Source: Effrenium voratum (Eukaryota > Sar > Dinophyceae > Suessiales > Symbiodiniaceae). From it: a stretch of 64,000 nt of DNA. The translations under genes and the position numbers were made by a program. Below the pieces are notes generated by a model. That model was given only the letters and a program-made list of their open reading frames with translations. It did no database searches and was not told where the DNA came from. The DNA lies in assembly GCA_963377175.1 (NCBI GenBank), contig CAUJNA010002890.1, positions 619,510-683,509 on the forward strand, given 5' to 3'. Of this stretch, positions 21,701-26,801 are shown piece by piece (the first letter of the stretch is position 1; each line of letters starts with the position of its first letter).

Positions 21701-23823
21701 GGGAAGCCACCAGAAATCCAGTGACCCCTGTCGTTTGACCGGAGGGTCTCCTACAAGTTCCCCAGATCGGAAGGAATTAGGAGTGCAACTTGGAATCTGA
21801 CAAACCACCCAGTTTTAGAGATGTTTTTTACGCGCAGGGTTTCTTTGATGACCTTTGGAGTCGGTGAGGGTAGCCAAACGGACAACCGCTATGTTTTGGG
21901 GTAAGGGGTAACGTTTGGCCCACACCCGCATTGACATGTGGAACATGGTTAGATTTAGTTTGCCACCACTTTCTGACAGGCAAACACACCGAGAAACAAA
22001 AAGCAAAACCTTAGTAGAAAACCCAACCTCCCTTTCTGTTTCTGTCACGGGCTAGAACAAGGATACTGTGGATGGACGAAATTATGCACAGCTTGGTTCT
22101 ATAGGAAACCATTGTTCGTTGGTATTTGTTTGTTGAAAGGGAAAAGGGACACACATGTGTTTTTTGAGAAACACTTGTTTGTTGAAGGGGACAAGGGAAG
22201 CCAGCAAATTGAAGGGACCGCTTTGAGAAACACTTTTTAGGCTTGGAAGATCATGGACATATCGGACATATCCCACCCCCGGAACCACAGGTTTGGGGGT
22301 TCTTGGTGATTCCCAGCCATTAAGTTCCTTAGGTTTTTAGGCTTTTAGAGTTTAGTGGTTTCCACTTCACCTACTAAAAGTGTTCGACTTTTGGCAGAGG
22401 ATCAGAAAGGGGACTAGCCCAGGTTGGGGTGGCTCGTCAAATGCAGATTCAACTCAAATCTGCAAGTTTATTTAGAGAACCACACGAAAGTGGTTCGTAC
22501 CCGTTCGCCCCTTTGAGTGCCAAGCAGCCCTTTGGGGGGGGGGCAATGTTCCTCACCTTCCTGTGATACCAAACTGGTTGGGAGGGCAGTTCCTGAGGTA
22601 AGAGAGGAGGATTTCTGACACTGTCGTAACAGGCCCCCCCTTTAAAGCAATACATGAAGTGGTCATAGTAAATAAATCCTACGTCTGTATCACAGTGATT
22701 GTCTACAACCATCGCTAAGGGTCCAAATAATTCTTGTGAGGATGTACTGAGTACCTTCTTTTATTCCGCCTCCTACTTGTCTCGTCGGTTTTAGGACCAA
22801 TTTCTGGCGATTGTCTACACAAGGGTCCAAATACCTTGTTGACCTCTTGTTTGGCCCCATACAGACTCAAGGTACTTGCGCCCTCGTTGTTTTTGAGACG
22901 ACTGGCCGCGGTCGTCTCCCTCTCGCTCGAAGTTGTTCGTCCAGTCCGCGATACTTCAGCGCCGGGAAGCGATGTGGGAAAGAGAGGCGGGTGGTTTCAT
23001 CTTCGCTGTTTGGTGTTTGTGTTTTTTGTTTTTGTTTGTTTCGTTTTTGCCTGGAGTCTCCATGACCCTTTAACAATGGGCCAATGACCCCAAACAATTT
23101 GGGTCAATGACCCCACAATTTTGGGTAGTGACCCCATCTTTCAAGGGTCATGGAGACTCCAGGTGTAGGCTTTTCGCTACATCTACTTAACTGGGTGATC
23201 GGGTACTTAATAAGTGGTTGGCAAGCCTGGTTATAACCCAGTAAACGGAGACTTGTAACCATCGCTTTCGGGGGTTACAAGCAGGCTTACTAACCCCTTA
23301 CTGAGTACAATGCCCCTTTAAGCAGGTCTGCTTTGTAGATTGGTTTGGATTGGATCGCTGGTTTGGATGGGCCTTATTTCATTTCCCAGGGCCATTATTT
23401 TACCAAAAGGACACCTATGCCAGAGATACCAGGCTTCCTTTTTGGGCAACACTTCACCCCCATGTTGTTTTTGAAAATATGCCCAGGTGGCATCCCTAAC
23501 AGCTCGGAAACCTGCTGGAACTGTCCGGCACCCTCCCTGAAAGCTGGCCCAAACCACCCCAGAACCTGAGCTTTCGGCCCCCTTTTCTGTGGTCTTAACG
23601 AGAAACCCAAAAGAAAACCGCCATTTTTGGGGAGACACACCCACATCACAATGACACACCCACATGAAAATTGACTGAACAAAGAAACCTGAAAAACCTA
23701 CAGAGAAAACCTCAAAAAACGAAAAAAGACGCCCCCACGTCACAAAGAAGCGCCCACCATACCCAGCACATATCTCTTATCCAGCGCTGCAAGGAGCTGC
23801 GAGCTCGCGTCGAGGGTCTGAAG
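200..23823 (+). CDS. giant multi-exon coiled-coil protein gene (partial, gene-level entry)
   Basis: At least fourteen short GC-rich segments over this span can be read as exons of 27-66 nt. Each starts after AG and ends before GC or GT, and nearly all start and end in phase 0. Their translations are rich in Glu, Gln, Ala, Arg and Leu with hydrophobic residues every 3-4 positions, as expected for a coiled coil. The separating introns are about 0.4-2 kb and are full of inverted-repeat elements. I infer one structural coiled-coil protein (cytoskeletal, basal-body or tethering type), but no diagnostic domain is visible and I cannot name it. Neither the start codon nor the stop was found; candidate exons at 30.4 and 32.0 kb may extend it. 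Two or more neighbouring genes remain possible. The individual exons are listed below. Confidence 0.6.
265..366 (+). mobile_element. F-family element with GAATGC target duplication
   Basis: This copy begins TTTGGTGCATTTTGC and ends GCAGAAAGCAACCG, with the internal hairpin typical of the family (CCACTAAAAGTT..ACTTTTAGC, partly decayed here). GAATGC occurs immediately before the element (259-264) and again just after it (368-373), consistent with a 6-7 bp target-site duplication. Confidence 0.65.
584..692 (+). mobile_element. B-family element
   Basis: This is a divergent copy of the family that runs from AGGTCCCCCAGTAGTGCCC through GGGTTCCCCTACTAAAATAG and GGTACCCTTATTCTAAC to CTGGAGGACCT. 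The termini are imperfect inverted repeats (AGGTCC..GGACCT). Confidence 0.7.
1105..1134 (+). CDS. candidate coiled-coil gene exon (10 codons)
   Basis: Thirty nucleotides follow GGAG and end GAG|GTTTTA, a GT donor, in phase 0-0. They encode LGRAQPDSSE. The phase and exon size match the stronger exons downstream, but the peptide is short and not clearly coiled-coil. Confidence 0.4.
1173..1295 (+). mobile_element. B-family element (diverged)
   Basis: The left end AGGTCCCCAGC and right end CTAACCTCTCAAATCTGGAGCACCT match the B family, and the central GAGTTCCCCTGCTAAAAAAATGGAC is also recognisable. Confidence 0.65.
2367..2387 (+). CDS. possible coiled-coil exon
   Basis: Seven codons (SLNLEHL) lie between CAG and a GC donor (TTG|GCTACA). 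The open frame upstream from about 2338 reads KAIEATFRQ in the same frame, so the exon may be longer. Length and composition fit the coiled-coil gene, but nothing confirms it. Confidence 0.3.
2467..2583 (+). mobile_element. G-family element, right end cut by a B element
   Basis: The copy starts CTTGCTGGTGC and contains CCCCTTAAAGGAAACCACCAG and GTCATTCC. The expected right end CTGAGCACCAGCAAG stops at CTGAG, where a B element begins. Confidence 0.6.
2584..2696 (+). mobile_element. B-family element
   Basis: The copy runs from GTCCCCCAGTAG to CTCTAACCTCTCTGCTGGACCTAG, with the central GGGTTCTCCTACTAAAA motif. It abuts the truncated G element on its left. Confidence 0.7.
2883..3134 (+). mobile_element. 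B-family element interrupted by an H element
   Basis: The outer ends are B (GGGTCCCCCACTAATG at the left, CTCCACTGGAGGACCT at the right). The core is split at TTCCC/TACTAAAATC by about 127 bp with the palindromic ends of the H family. An intact B copy is about 110 bp; this one is 252 bp. Confidence 0.8.
2939..3065 (+). mobile_element. H-family element nested in B
   Basis: The terminal inverted repeat is CTGTGGATGG at the left and CCATCCACAG at the right. Internal blocks AACCATGG and GGAATC..ATCATTCC match other H copies at 8.7, 30.6 and 48.1 kb. It lies inside the B element described above. Confidence 0.75.
3330..3382 (+). CDS. possible exon ending FAAQ
   Basis: The GC-rich segment ends CAG|GCATCG in the frame ..STSPGHFAAQ. 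An AG lies just before it (GGGAG). The 3' edge resembles the coiled-coil exons, but the start and frame are uncertain. Confidence 0.3.
4780..4992 (+). CDS. coiled-coil coding segment; core exon 4884-4943
   Basis: The frame is open from about 4780 to a TGA at 4993 with GC-rich third positions. Its most exon-like part is 4884-4943, which follows CCGGAG and ends GAAGGG|GTATTC, in phase 0-0. This part encodes the amphipathic segment DETLQKYHSLQREHQLLQEG. Upstream in the same frame the sequence includes HLGNLILEFLNQHH. The opposite strand is also open over 72 codons but has less exon-like codon use. I prefer the + strand because phase and composition match the neighbouring exons. Confidence 0.55.
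5252..5515. repeat. two-copy direct repeat, period about 167 bp
   Basis: AAGGGAGTCAACAAAAGGGG at 5252 recurs at 5419. Each copy is followed by AAGTT(T/G)TTGAGGACTCAT, TTTTCGG and ATCCTTCCCGTG.TC. The copies are diverged and lie in intronic DNA. Confidence 0.8.
5861..5955 (+). mobile_element. A-family inverted-repeat element
   Basis: The ends are CCTAGAGCCTCCATGACCC and GGGTCAGAAGGAGACTCCAGG, which are imperfect reverse complements. The interior carries the family's GGTCAT..ATGACCCC hairpin blocks. Confidence 0.85.
6141..6206 (+). CDS. coiled-coil exon (22 codons)
   Basis: The exon follows TCGCAG and ends CTGCAG|GCGGGG, a GC donor, in phase 0-0. It encodes an amphipathic segment beginning EAMKAKLRQMQ and ending TELTELQ. 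GC content stays high for about 55 bp upstream and 60 bp downstream in the same open frame, so the exon could be longer. A long T tract follows. Confidence 0.7.
6269..6381. repeat. long homopolymer T tract
   Basis: About 110 bp are almost pure T, interrupted by one G and one CC near the left end. On the complementary strand it is poly(A), so it could be the fossil tail of a retroposed sequence lying to its left. No matching retrogene was recognised. Confidence 0.95.
7208..7300 (+). mobile_element. F-like hairpin element
   Basis: The copy contains TTAGTGTTCAGTGGTAGTTTCC and the hairpin CCACTAAAAGTTAGTCACTTTTAGCGGGG followed by GATCAGAAATCGGG. Similar hairpins occur near 2.8, 12.9, 19.6, 22.4, 50.2, 54.6, 58.3 and 61.7 kb. 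Confidence 0.6.
7682..7744 (+). CDS. coiled-coil exon (21 codons)
   Basis: The exon follows AAATTAG and ends GCAGAG|GCAGGA, a GC donor, in phase 0-0. It encodes EQLAANVAKAQQ followed by RQQELTAAE, strongly helical with regular Leu/Val/Ala spacing. It is one of the clearest exons of the coiled-coil gene. Confidence 0.75.
7750..8560. repeat. degenerate repeats of an about 100-200 bp module
   Basis: Blocks such as CACTGTTCATTTTAGTAGGGG, GGGGCTGCATA, TATGTTGCT, GGTTCTTGGCAACT and TTTTTGGTACCG recur several times in shuffled spacing. This points to repeated insertion or duplication of one element family. There is no coding potential. Confidence 0.6.
7904..7986 (+). mobile_element. A-family element (short copy)
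   Basis: The left end is CCTAGAATCTCCTTCTGACCC and the right end GGGACATGGAGACTCCAGG. The internal hairpin is partly deleted. Confidence 0.75.
8667..8795 (+). mobile_element. H-family element
   Basis: Shared blocks are GGTCGCACCACTTTGAAA, GGGGAATCATCATTCCAGGG, TTTCTTAG.TGGTGC and TTGTCCATCC. The left end is diverged. Confidence 0.55.
9029..9145 (+). mobile_element. G-family element, intact
   Basis: A 15-bp terminal inverted repeat is visible: CTTGCTGGTGCTCAG at the left and CTGAGCACCAGCAAG at the right. The interior has GGAATGTGGGAATAAACCC, CCCCTTAAAGGAAACCAC and GTCATTCCC. Confidence 0.8.
9308..9364 (+). CDS. coiled-coil exon (19 codons)
   Basis: The exon follows TTGACAG and ends AACCAG|GCGGGG, a GC donor, in phase 0-0. 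It encodes ARLQDLAEVAAARLSSANQ, a clean amphipathic helix. The longer overlapping frames in this interval read through splice sites and are not supported. Confidence 0.75.
9449..9591 (+). mobile_element. I-family element
   Basis: The ends are AATGTTGGCCCC and GGGGTCAACATT, an inverted repeat. Inside are AATCAACCCCAGTTTATGAAT and ATTAATAAACCGGGTTGATTA, which pair with each other. Other copies lie at 49.6 and 50.7 kb, with half a copy at 27.8 kb. Confidence 0.8.
10083..10258 (+). mobile_element. L-family element
   Basis: The left part is ACTTAAAGGGGCATTGCAC. The interior has GGTTATGACCCACTGAACGG, GAGACTTATAACCATGG and the complementary TGGTTACTACCCACTTAC. Copies recur at 15.3, 23.2, 25.3, 30.0, 47.0, 53.2 and 60.0 kb. 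Confidence 0.6.
10281..10371 (+). mobile_element. A-family element
   Basis: The ends TCTGGAGTCTCCGTGGCCCTT and AAGGGTCATGGAGACTCCAG are inverted repeats. The interior is GTCATGACCC..GATCATTGACCC. Confidence 0.85.
10399..10508 (+). mobile_element. E-family element
   Basis: The copy runs from CTTCCACTTGCTTAAGAATA through TTTCCCTTGTTGGTTTTCAAGG, TTATCACTA and TTTTTCCAGGG to CTTGACCAAATGGAAG. The ends CTTCCA..TTTG and CAAATGGAAG are inverted repeats. Confidence 0.8.
10667..10782 (+). mobile_element. B-family element
   Basis: AGGTCCCTCAGTAGTGCCC, GGGTTCCCCTACTAAAATAG and CCCTTATTCTAACCTCTCTA are all present. The right end is diverged (ATGGACCAAATGGACC). Confidence 0.8.
10805..10867 (+). CDS. coiled-coil exon (21 codons)
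   Basis: The exon follows GCGCAG and ends GAGCAG|GCGATC, a GC donor, in phase 0-0. It encodes GHEQLRHSEAQ followed by AEQLSSKLEQ, with Leu in heptad-like positions. It starts about 20 bp after a B element. Confidence 0.75.
11019..11167 (+). mobile_element. C-family element
   Basis: The long terminal inverted repeat is CACTTGGATGTTCGATTCGCC..GTTAGTAAG against CCAACCTGGCGAATCGAACA followed by CCCAAG. The interior is GGTTATAACCCACTAAC and ACTGAACGGGGGCTTATAA. Confidence 0.85.
11168..11293 (+). mobile_element. G-family element abutting a C element
   Basis: The right end is CTACTGAGCACCAGCAAG. The interior has AATGACCCCGAG, TTTCCTTTAAGGAAATCCC and CATT. It begins directly at the end of the preceding C element. 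Confidence 0.55.
11667..11702. repeat. three copies of a 12-bp unit GTCCACCATGAT
   Basis: GTCCACCATGAT is repeated in tandem, the last copy being partial. It is too short to suggest function. Confidence 0.9.
11713..11821 (+). mobile_element. E-family element
   Basis: The left end is CTTCCATTTGCTTGAGAATA and the right end GCAAAGCAAATGGAGG. The centre is diverged but keeps TCTATCACCATTGGACATAT. Confidence 0.7.
11960..12049 (+). mobile_element. A-family element
   Basis: The ends are CCTGGACTCTCCATGAGCC and AAGGGTCATGGAGACTCCAGG. The interior is GGGTCATCACCC..GGGGTCATTGACCC. Confidence 0.88.
12080..12115 (+). CDS. possible exon (12 codons)
   Basis: The segment between CTCGAAG and a GC donor (CACAG|GCATTA) reads ASASEPSASGAQ in phase 0-0. 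Phase and borders fit the coiled-coil gene, but the sequence is low in complexity and could be chance. Confidence 0.3.
12672..12722. repeat. (GAAA)n microsatellite
   Basis: About twelve AAAG/GAAA units are followed by AC/AAAC-rich sequence. The long Lys/Arg/Glu or Phe/Leu/Ser frames here come from the repeat. Confidence 0.95.
13392..13457 (+). CDS. coiled-coil exon (22 codons)
   Basis: The exon follows CTCGAG and ends ACCGAG|GCGGGT, a GC donor, in phase 0-0. It encodes AFAAQGQLETELMEAQ followed by RALETE, a very regular amphipathic helix. A GC-rich minisatellite of GACGGGTCC-like units follows the donor. Confidence 0.78.
13458..13520. repeat. short GC-rich minisatellite (ACGGGTCCC units)
   Basis: GGGTCCC, GACGGGTCCC, GACGGGTC, ACGGGTCCC and ACGGGTCCCGCCCC follow one another at the start of an intron. 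They inflate chance open frames on both strands. Confidence 0.8.
13570..13675 (+). mobile_element. O-family element
   Basis: The ends TCACTTCCTGAGTTGA and CCACTCGGGAAGTGA are inverted repeats. The interior has GACTTTGGTC and TTTTTTGGGGCCCATCCACTC. A nested copy is at 54.0 kb and others are at 44.9 and 57.2 kb. Confidence 0.75.
13789..13897 (+). mobile_element. A-family element
   Basis: The ends are CCTGGAGTCTCCTTCTGACCC and AAGGGTCCTTAGGGAGACTCC. The interior carries two hairpin blocks around GGGTCAATGA and TTTTGGGTGATGA. Confidence 0.85.
13995..14103 (+). mobile_element. E-family element
   Basis: CTTCCATTTGCTGAAATGAATA, CCCTTGTTGGTTTTAAAGGG, CGATTTCACGACTGGAAATA and CTTGACCAAATGGAAG occur in order. 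Confidence 0.85.
14152..14264 (+). mobile_element. C-family element
   Basis: The left end is CACTTGGATGTGTGTTGCCAAG and the right end CTTAGCGAAGCAAACACCC. The interior has CACTAACAAGCCCCACTGAAC. Confidence 0.7.
14801..14935 (+). mobile_element. C-family element
   Basis: The left end is CACTTGGATGTTCGTCCAAG. The interior has GGGTTGTAATCTAATGACAAGG and ACTCCCCTGAACGGGCACT. The right end CATGGCGAATCCAACC is diverged. Confidence 0.7.
15084..15143 (+). CDS. coiled-coil exon (20 codons)
   Basis: The exon follows TCGGAG and ends CACCAG|GCGCGA, a GC donor, in phase 0-0. It encodes AGTARRFCVQAQ followed by DAAAELHQ. The open frame continues upstream for a few codons (LAASE), so the acceptor could lie slightly further left. 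Confidence 0.7.
15305..15545 (+). mobile_element. L-family element, expanded
   Basis: Several copies of AGTGGGTTATA and TAACCAC..CACTTAC are interleaved. They include TAAGTCCGTTCAGTGGGTTATA and GGAGACTTACAACAATGG, so more than one unit appears to be merged here. Confidence 0.5.
16260..16389 (+). mobile_element. J-family element
   Basis: The ends ATGGCTATGGGTCAAAGCC and GGATTTTGACCCATGGCCAT are inverted repeats. The interior is GGTACCATTTTGGGGTAGG, TGCACCACCCATTTGAG and TAGTGGGGACTGGGATGTTC. Copies recur at 21.1 and 31.9 kb. Confidence 0.8.
16464..16490 (+). CDS. possible coiled-coil exon
   Basis: After CGCCAG the frame reads VEFSAAELT in phase 0. The 3' border is unclear: a GA donor (ACG|GAAAAA) or a later GT could be used. 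The preceding bases also read LTRELTQLA in another frame. The segment is GC-rich like the other exons. Confidence 0.35.
16618..16963 (+). mobile_element. R-family element nested in B, AAA duplication
   Basis: The insert begins CCCAGTGCTTCCAGTTACC and ends GGTTACTAACAGTCGCTGGG. These ends are inverted repeats, and AAA is duplicated at the junction. Its centre holds a 21-bp tandem array. A second R element is nested in a C element at 60.55 kb. Confidence 0.75.
16709..16849. repeat. seven-copy tandem repeat, 21-bp unit
   Basis: The unit is GGCCCGGAACCGTGAAAAAGA, repeated about seven times with A/G changes in the spacer. The minus-strand frame (HGSGPFF repeats) is a by-product of the period being divisible by three. 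Confidence 0.95.
17069..17200 (+). mobile_element. C-family element (left end diverged)
   Basis: TTGCCTACGTTAGCAAGTTG opens the copy and ATCTTGGCGAATCGAACATC followed by CAAG closes it. The interior includes CCGTTCAGTGGAGTTGGTATA. Confidence 0.6.
17752..17784 (+). CDS. coiled-coil exon (11 or more codons)
   Basis: The segment after GCCCAG ends ACTCAG|GCATTG, a GC donor, in phase 0. It encodes RLDEKSRAWTQ. The same frame is open upstream (ASQRAQ), so an earlier AG could be the real acceptor. Confidence 0.6.
18040..18112 (+). CDS. possible GC-rich exon, frame unresolved
   Basis: A GC-rich island lies between CATGACAG and CATGAG|GCAGTC. Frames read ..RARAADAHE or ..AERALGPRMRMR; neither is decisive. 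Composition and the GC donor resemble the proven exons. Confidence 0.3.
18701..18834 (+). mobile_element. C-family element, intact
   Basis: The termini are TACTTGGATGTTCGGCCAAG followed by TTAGTAA, and CCAACTTGACCGAACATCCA followed by AGTA. Between them lie GGTATAACTCGGTTGTAATC and CAGTGGGTTGTACAGGTGGC. Confidence 0.88.
19172..19222 (+). CDS. coiled-coil exon (17 codons)
   Basis: The exon follows GCCCAG and ends CTGGAG|GCGGAC, a GC donor, in phase 0-0. It encodes ERRRATARLLERKVGLE, a basic amphipathic helix. Confidence 0.7.
19540..19640 (+). mobile_element. F-family element (right end diverged)
   Basis: TTTGGTGCATTTTGCCAAGG, GGGTTTTCCGAGTTAAACC and ACTAAAAGTGAGTCACTTTG followed by AGCAGG follow one another as in the other F copies. 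Confidence 0.65.
19768..19797 (+). CDS. coiled-coil exon (10 codons)
   Basis: The exon follows TCATCAG and ends CTCCAG|GCCTGG, a GC donor, in phase 0-0. It encodes QTEYLRAELQ. Its 3' edge (AGCGGAGCTCCAGGC) closely matches those of the exons at 200-253 and 32032-32083. It lies 546 bp after the previous exon. Confidence 0.65.
19905..20050 (+). repeat. dispersed repeat shared with 61197-61345
   Basis: CAGGGCTCCTAAAAAATAC, TTTTTCCACCAAAATAGACGG and the run AAACCGCCATTTACAAGGCA followed by ATGTTCAGGTGTA recur near 61.2-61.3 kb in the same order, ending GGATCCCTG in both. Confidence 0.75.
20447..20497 (+). CDS. coiled-coil gene exon (17 codons)
   Basis: The exon follows CGGGAG and ends TGCGAG|GCATGG, a GC donor, in phase 0-0. 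It encodes VLEESSAPIQSQRGHCE. The phase and borders match the series; the peptide is only moderately helical. Confidence 0.6.
20899..20940 (+). CDS. coiled-coil exon (14 or more codons)
   Basis: The exon ends ACTGAG|GCGCAT, a GC donor, in phase 0. After CGGCAG it reads AALATVEEAETTTE. The same frame is open upstream (DSDRPEPSDRQ), so an acceptor at 20884 or earlier is possible. Confidence 0.65.
20999..21106 (+). mobile_element. B-family element (diverged)
   Basis: AGGTCACCCAGTGCCCTTG, GGGGTCCTCTAAAATAGACT and ACAGAGGAAAAAGGGTA are recognisable. The right end is lost. Confidence 0.55.
21115..21240 (+). mobile_element. J-family element
   Basis: AGATGGCTGTGGTTGTCAAA opens and GGGATTTTGACCCATGGCCA closes the copy. 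The middle is CCATTTTGGGGCAGGTGCAC followed by CACCCATTTGAG. Confidence 0.75.
21345..21488 (+). mobile_element. D-family element (left end diverged)
   Basis: The right end is ACCGGGTTTTGATTGCGACT. Internal AAGGTTGGTGAGGAACCATC and GGATCGACCATTTTAGTACC match D copies at 28.0, 30.3 and 32.6 kb. Confidence 0.6.
22945..22986 (+). CDS. coiled-coil exon (9-14 codons)
   Basis: The exon ends AGAGAG|GCGGGT, a GC donor, in phase 0. The frame reads SAILQRREAMWERE; the acceptor is either GTCCAG (22945) or CTTCAG (22960). The acidic/basic helical composition fits the series. Confidence 0.6.
23050..23163 (+). mobile_element. A-family element, intact
   Basis: The ends CCTGGAGTCTCCATGACCC and GGGTCATGGAGACTCCAGG are perfect inverted repeats. 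The centre has three GGGTCAATGACCCC-like units, one more than most copies. Confidence 0.92.
23180..23325 (+). mobile_element. L-family element
   Basis: TACTTAATAAGTGGTTGGCA, GGTTATAACCCAGTAAACGG, GAGACTTGTAACCATCG and TACTAACCCCTTACTGAGTA occur, ending ATGCCCCTTTAAG. Confidence 0.65.
23785..23823 (+). CDS. coiled-coil exon (13 codons)
   Basis: The exon follows ATCCAG and ends CTGAAG|GCGGAA, a GC donor, in phase 0-0. It encodes RCKELRARVEGLK, a typical coiled-coil heptad pattern. It is the last clear member of the series. Confidence 0.68.
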
Positions 23824-24118
23824 GCGGAAAGACGATCGGAAGTTGATTGGAATCTCCGCTTATGGGCGTTATGGGGGGAACATGTCTTTGGGAAACCCTT
23901 TTTGTTGAATCACACAGAAGTGGATTCCATTTCCCACAAACCTGATCCAAGCCAAAGATATGCAGAGCAGGGATACCCATGTCAATGTGTGTAGCACCTG
24001 AGGTGTAGCAAGCCGCCTCTTCGAGAAACAACAAAAAACAGGTCTTGGGCACACTCCGGAAAAAAAAAGAACAAGAATAAAAAGTAGAGGTTATGATATT
24101 GACTCAGGATTGACGACT

Positions 24119-24216
24119 GGGGTAGACTAAGGATACACTTTCGATTTCACCAGAGACTCAAAGTGGAGCAAACCACAAGATATACATTCTACAACTGGGC
24201 CTAACTCCAATCATGG
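24119..24216 (+). repeat. K repeat, second copy at 38607-38702
   Basis: GGATACACTTTCGATTTCACC, AGACTCAAAGTGGAGCAAAC and ATATACATTCTACAACTGGG followed by CCTAA recur at 38.6 kb with minor changes. Confidence 0.7.
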
Positions 24217-25307
24217 CATCCCAGAACCTATTTTTTTTGAACTCATTCACCTTGTCACCCAACGTTGGGCTGTAGAAGCTGTTTTGTTTTGAACATGGGA
24301 CTCCAACTCGTTGCCGATGGGGGTCCATAGTGAGTCTGTGTCATTTTGAGCAGGCATCCCTTTGGTTTCCCTAACCCTGAAAAGGGTCTTCTCAGAACCA
24401 CACGCACCCATGTCTCAGAATGGGGGGATTTTTTTTGGGGGGGGTGTCAAACTTCAACCGGAAGGCGCACATGTTTGGGATCGAGTCACTCATGTTGAGA
24501 AGCACCGTCGAATTGGTGGACAGGGCACCGCATCCTCTCTTGGGCGTGCAACTTGTGGTGATAAATGTGCTTCTCCCAGAAGTAAGGTTTTCGTCAAGAG
24601 GCGCTGATCATGAGTTGGTGGGAAGCACCTAAGTTGATTTTTTTAGGTGTGGCTATCAATACGCTGGTCTATGGTTTATTTAGGGGGCTTCACTGAATGT
24701 TCCGCAGAATCCAGGGACTTCAGTTTCCATGCCCTCTTGGTACCTGCATCATTTTGGCCGCTCAGTGTGTACCAAGTCGATCCAAAAAGCACGCGAGAGA
24801 GGTACTGATTCAGGCCGCTTAAAAAAAAGAGGGTTCATATGTCACCACCGAAATTGGGACACCCCCCAAATCAACCAGGGCCAACATTCAAATTCAATGG
24901 TTGGGTTCGTATTGCACCACCATTGTTTGCCGTTCGAGCGGATTGTCGTAATCTAAATTGGGCCCCCTTGAAGGGTGAACCCTAGGATGAATGGTGAGCA
25001 TTGCACATGCGCTATGTTCAGAAGATCGTGTTCCTTTATTTGGCAAGTAGGCATGGGCATCAGCTTCTTACTAAGATAGGTCTTCTTTTAGGTTTGTTTG
25101 GTTAGAAATTCACCGGTTTAGATTGATTTTATTCCATTTACCAGGGCCGCCTATTTTTCCAAAAGGTCACCTACGCTTACAAATGTAGAGGCTTTGGGCT
25201 GACCCACATGCGAATAAAGAGCTTTGATCTTGGCACACCTGCTGTTTTGCACATATTGAGGTTGGATGGATTTCATGAGGACCAAAGCAATGGGCCAAAT
25301 TGTACCA

Positions 25308-25437
25308 GTACTTAAAGGGGCGTAAGCAAGCGTTTAGTAAGTCGGTTATAACCCAACAAGGCCATGGTTACAAGTCTCCGTTCAGCGGGTATATTTAGGC
25401 TTACTAAGCACTTACCTGACGTACAACGCCCCTTGAA
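25308..25437 (+). mobile_element. L-family element
   Basis: CTTAAAGGGGCGTAAGCAAG, GGTTATAACCCAACAAGGCC, ATGGTTACAAGTCTCCGTTC and TTACTAAGCACTTACCTGAC occur, ending CGCCCCTTGAAG; the outer ends are inverted repeats. Confidence 0.7.
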
Positions 25438-25661
25438 GTCGCAAATTCACGGGGGGGGGGGGGTTTGTGTTGCGCTTCCTTACTTCAAAATAGTGACTCC
25501 CCCAAGGGCCCAAGGGTCCAATCGCGGCTTGGTATGCAGAACCCAGGACCCGTGCCCGGTTCTCCATACCCCGACCGAGTTGATGTCCGGGGTCAACATG
25601 CCCCAAACTCTATCAGCACCCGGGATTCTGAGAAATTCACCCAGAATTATGAGAATCACCC

Positions 25662-25730
25662 AGAAATCTGTGTGTGTGTGTTTGCGTGTCTGTGTGTCTG
25701 CGTGTCTGTGTGTTTGTGTGTCTGTGACCC
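25662..25730. repeat. TG/TCTG microsatellite
   Basis: TGTGTG is mixed with TCTGTGTG and GCGTGTC units. It creates the Cys/Val-rich chance frames. Confidence 0.93.
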
Positions 25731-26382
25731 CCTTAAGTTCCTTGTTTCGAATTTAGCAAATGAACAAATCGCCCAGAGAACCTGGAGTCAGAAGTACACA
25801 AGAAATAAAGAAAGGCAAGGCCCATCACACTGTTTGATCAATAGTCCCTTCCGCCAAATGACCATGGATATGTTTTCCATTTCGGTCGACGTATCAAATA
25901 TGTTCCGTTTCCCAACCATTGGCCATCTCATGTTTGGAGCTTTTGAATGCAGGCCGTCGCTGGGAAGAAGAAGTCCCAGTGTTGTGAGCTACAATGAGGC
26001 GGAGGCAGCTTGGATCCCGGGATGGGCCGATAGTTTGCTCGGTGGATGCACTGCTTTTGGGGTGGAGCATGCTTCCAGAAAAGAAACCCGGTATCTCACT
26101 ACGCGACGTGTTTGGGAATTTTGTGGTCAGCTGCTCTTGTTTGCAAGCATCGGGAATCCACTGAGCACGCGGACTTTCTCGGACGATCGACGTGTCTGAA
26201 AAGCTCTCACCGTGAGAAACGCCGCTTCGCCCTGCCGCTTGCACAATGTGGATGGCAAATCGCTTTTGAGGGGGTCGTCTTCAGGAGTCAGGCACAAATT
26301 CCCACGCTCGTTGGGTTCGGGTCCCGGCGAGGGCAAGCCTTGTGAGTGGAGGCTGGCAGGGGCTGGAAGGATCAGCCCAGGG

Positions 26383-26530
26383 CATTGACACACGAAACGC
26401 CCAGGGGGCCGGAGCCGATGCTCGGGCCGTTGGGCCAAAGATGCCACGTGAGTCGCGAGCCGGGCAAAGAGCAGATTTTCTGGGCCAGGCCCTTGCACAG
26501 CGCGATCCTGTCGATCGTTTGGCTTCCGCG
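26383..26530 (+). CDS. possible exon(s), GC-rich island
   Basis: The + frame reads GADARAVGPKMPRESRAGQR, then ADFLGQALAQRDP, through a GC-rich island bounded by GCCCAG on the left. A possible GT donor (CCAC|GTGAGT) lies at 26449. The minus strand is also open. Family is not recognised. Confidence 0.3.
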
Positions 26531-26801
26531 TGGTTTACCCAGTGATTCCATGTTTACCTATATAGTAGGGAACCAAGAGAGCCAGCCTTTATATAAAACT
26601 ATTTGGACACTGGCTGGTTACCTACCAACTCTACCGGGAACTGGTTTCCGCTTTGCACAGTGTTAGTTACCCTGGTCAGATGTCAAAAGCCGACCTTTGA
26701 CCTTTTGGTTCACCGAGTCGGTTGATGTTTAGTCGAGGTTCCAAAAGGATAGCCTTTTTTTTCTGGGTCCTTTGGTGGAGGACTTGAGGGCGTTGATGCC
26801 C

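Larger units (their letters stand above)
24220..26380. other. exonless tract, presumably intronic or intergenic
   Basis: No exon with convincing frame and borders was found. The tract holds an L element (25308-25437), a TG/TC microsatellite (25662-25730) and weak exon-like islands at 24776-24800 (SIQKARE) and 25953-25990. Long open frames here overlap simple repeats. Confidence 0.5.

Noticed and set aside
25465..26199. 244-codon frame with Cys/Val run
   Set aside because: It crosses a TG microsatellite and intronic DNA; composition changes sharply along its length and no domain is visible.
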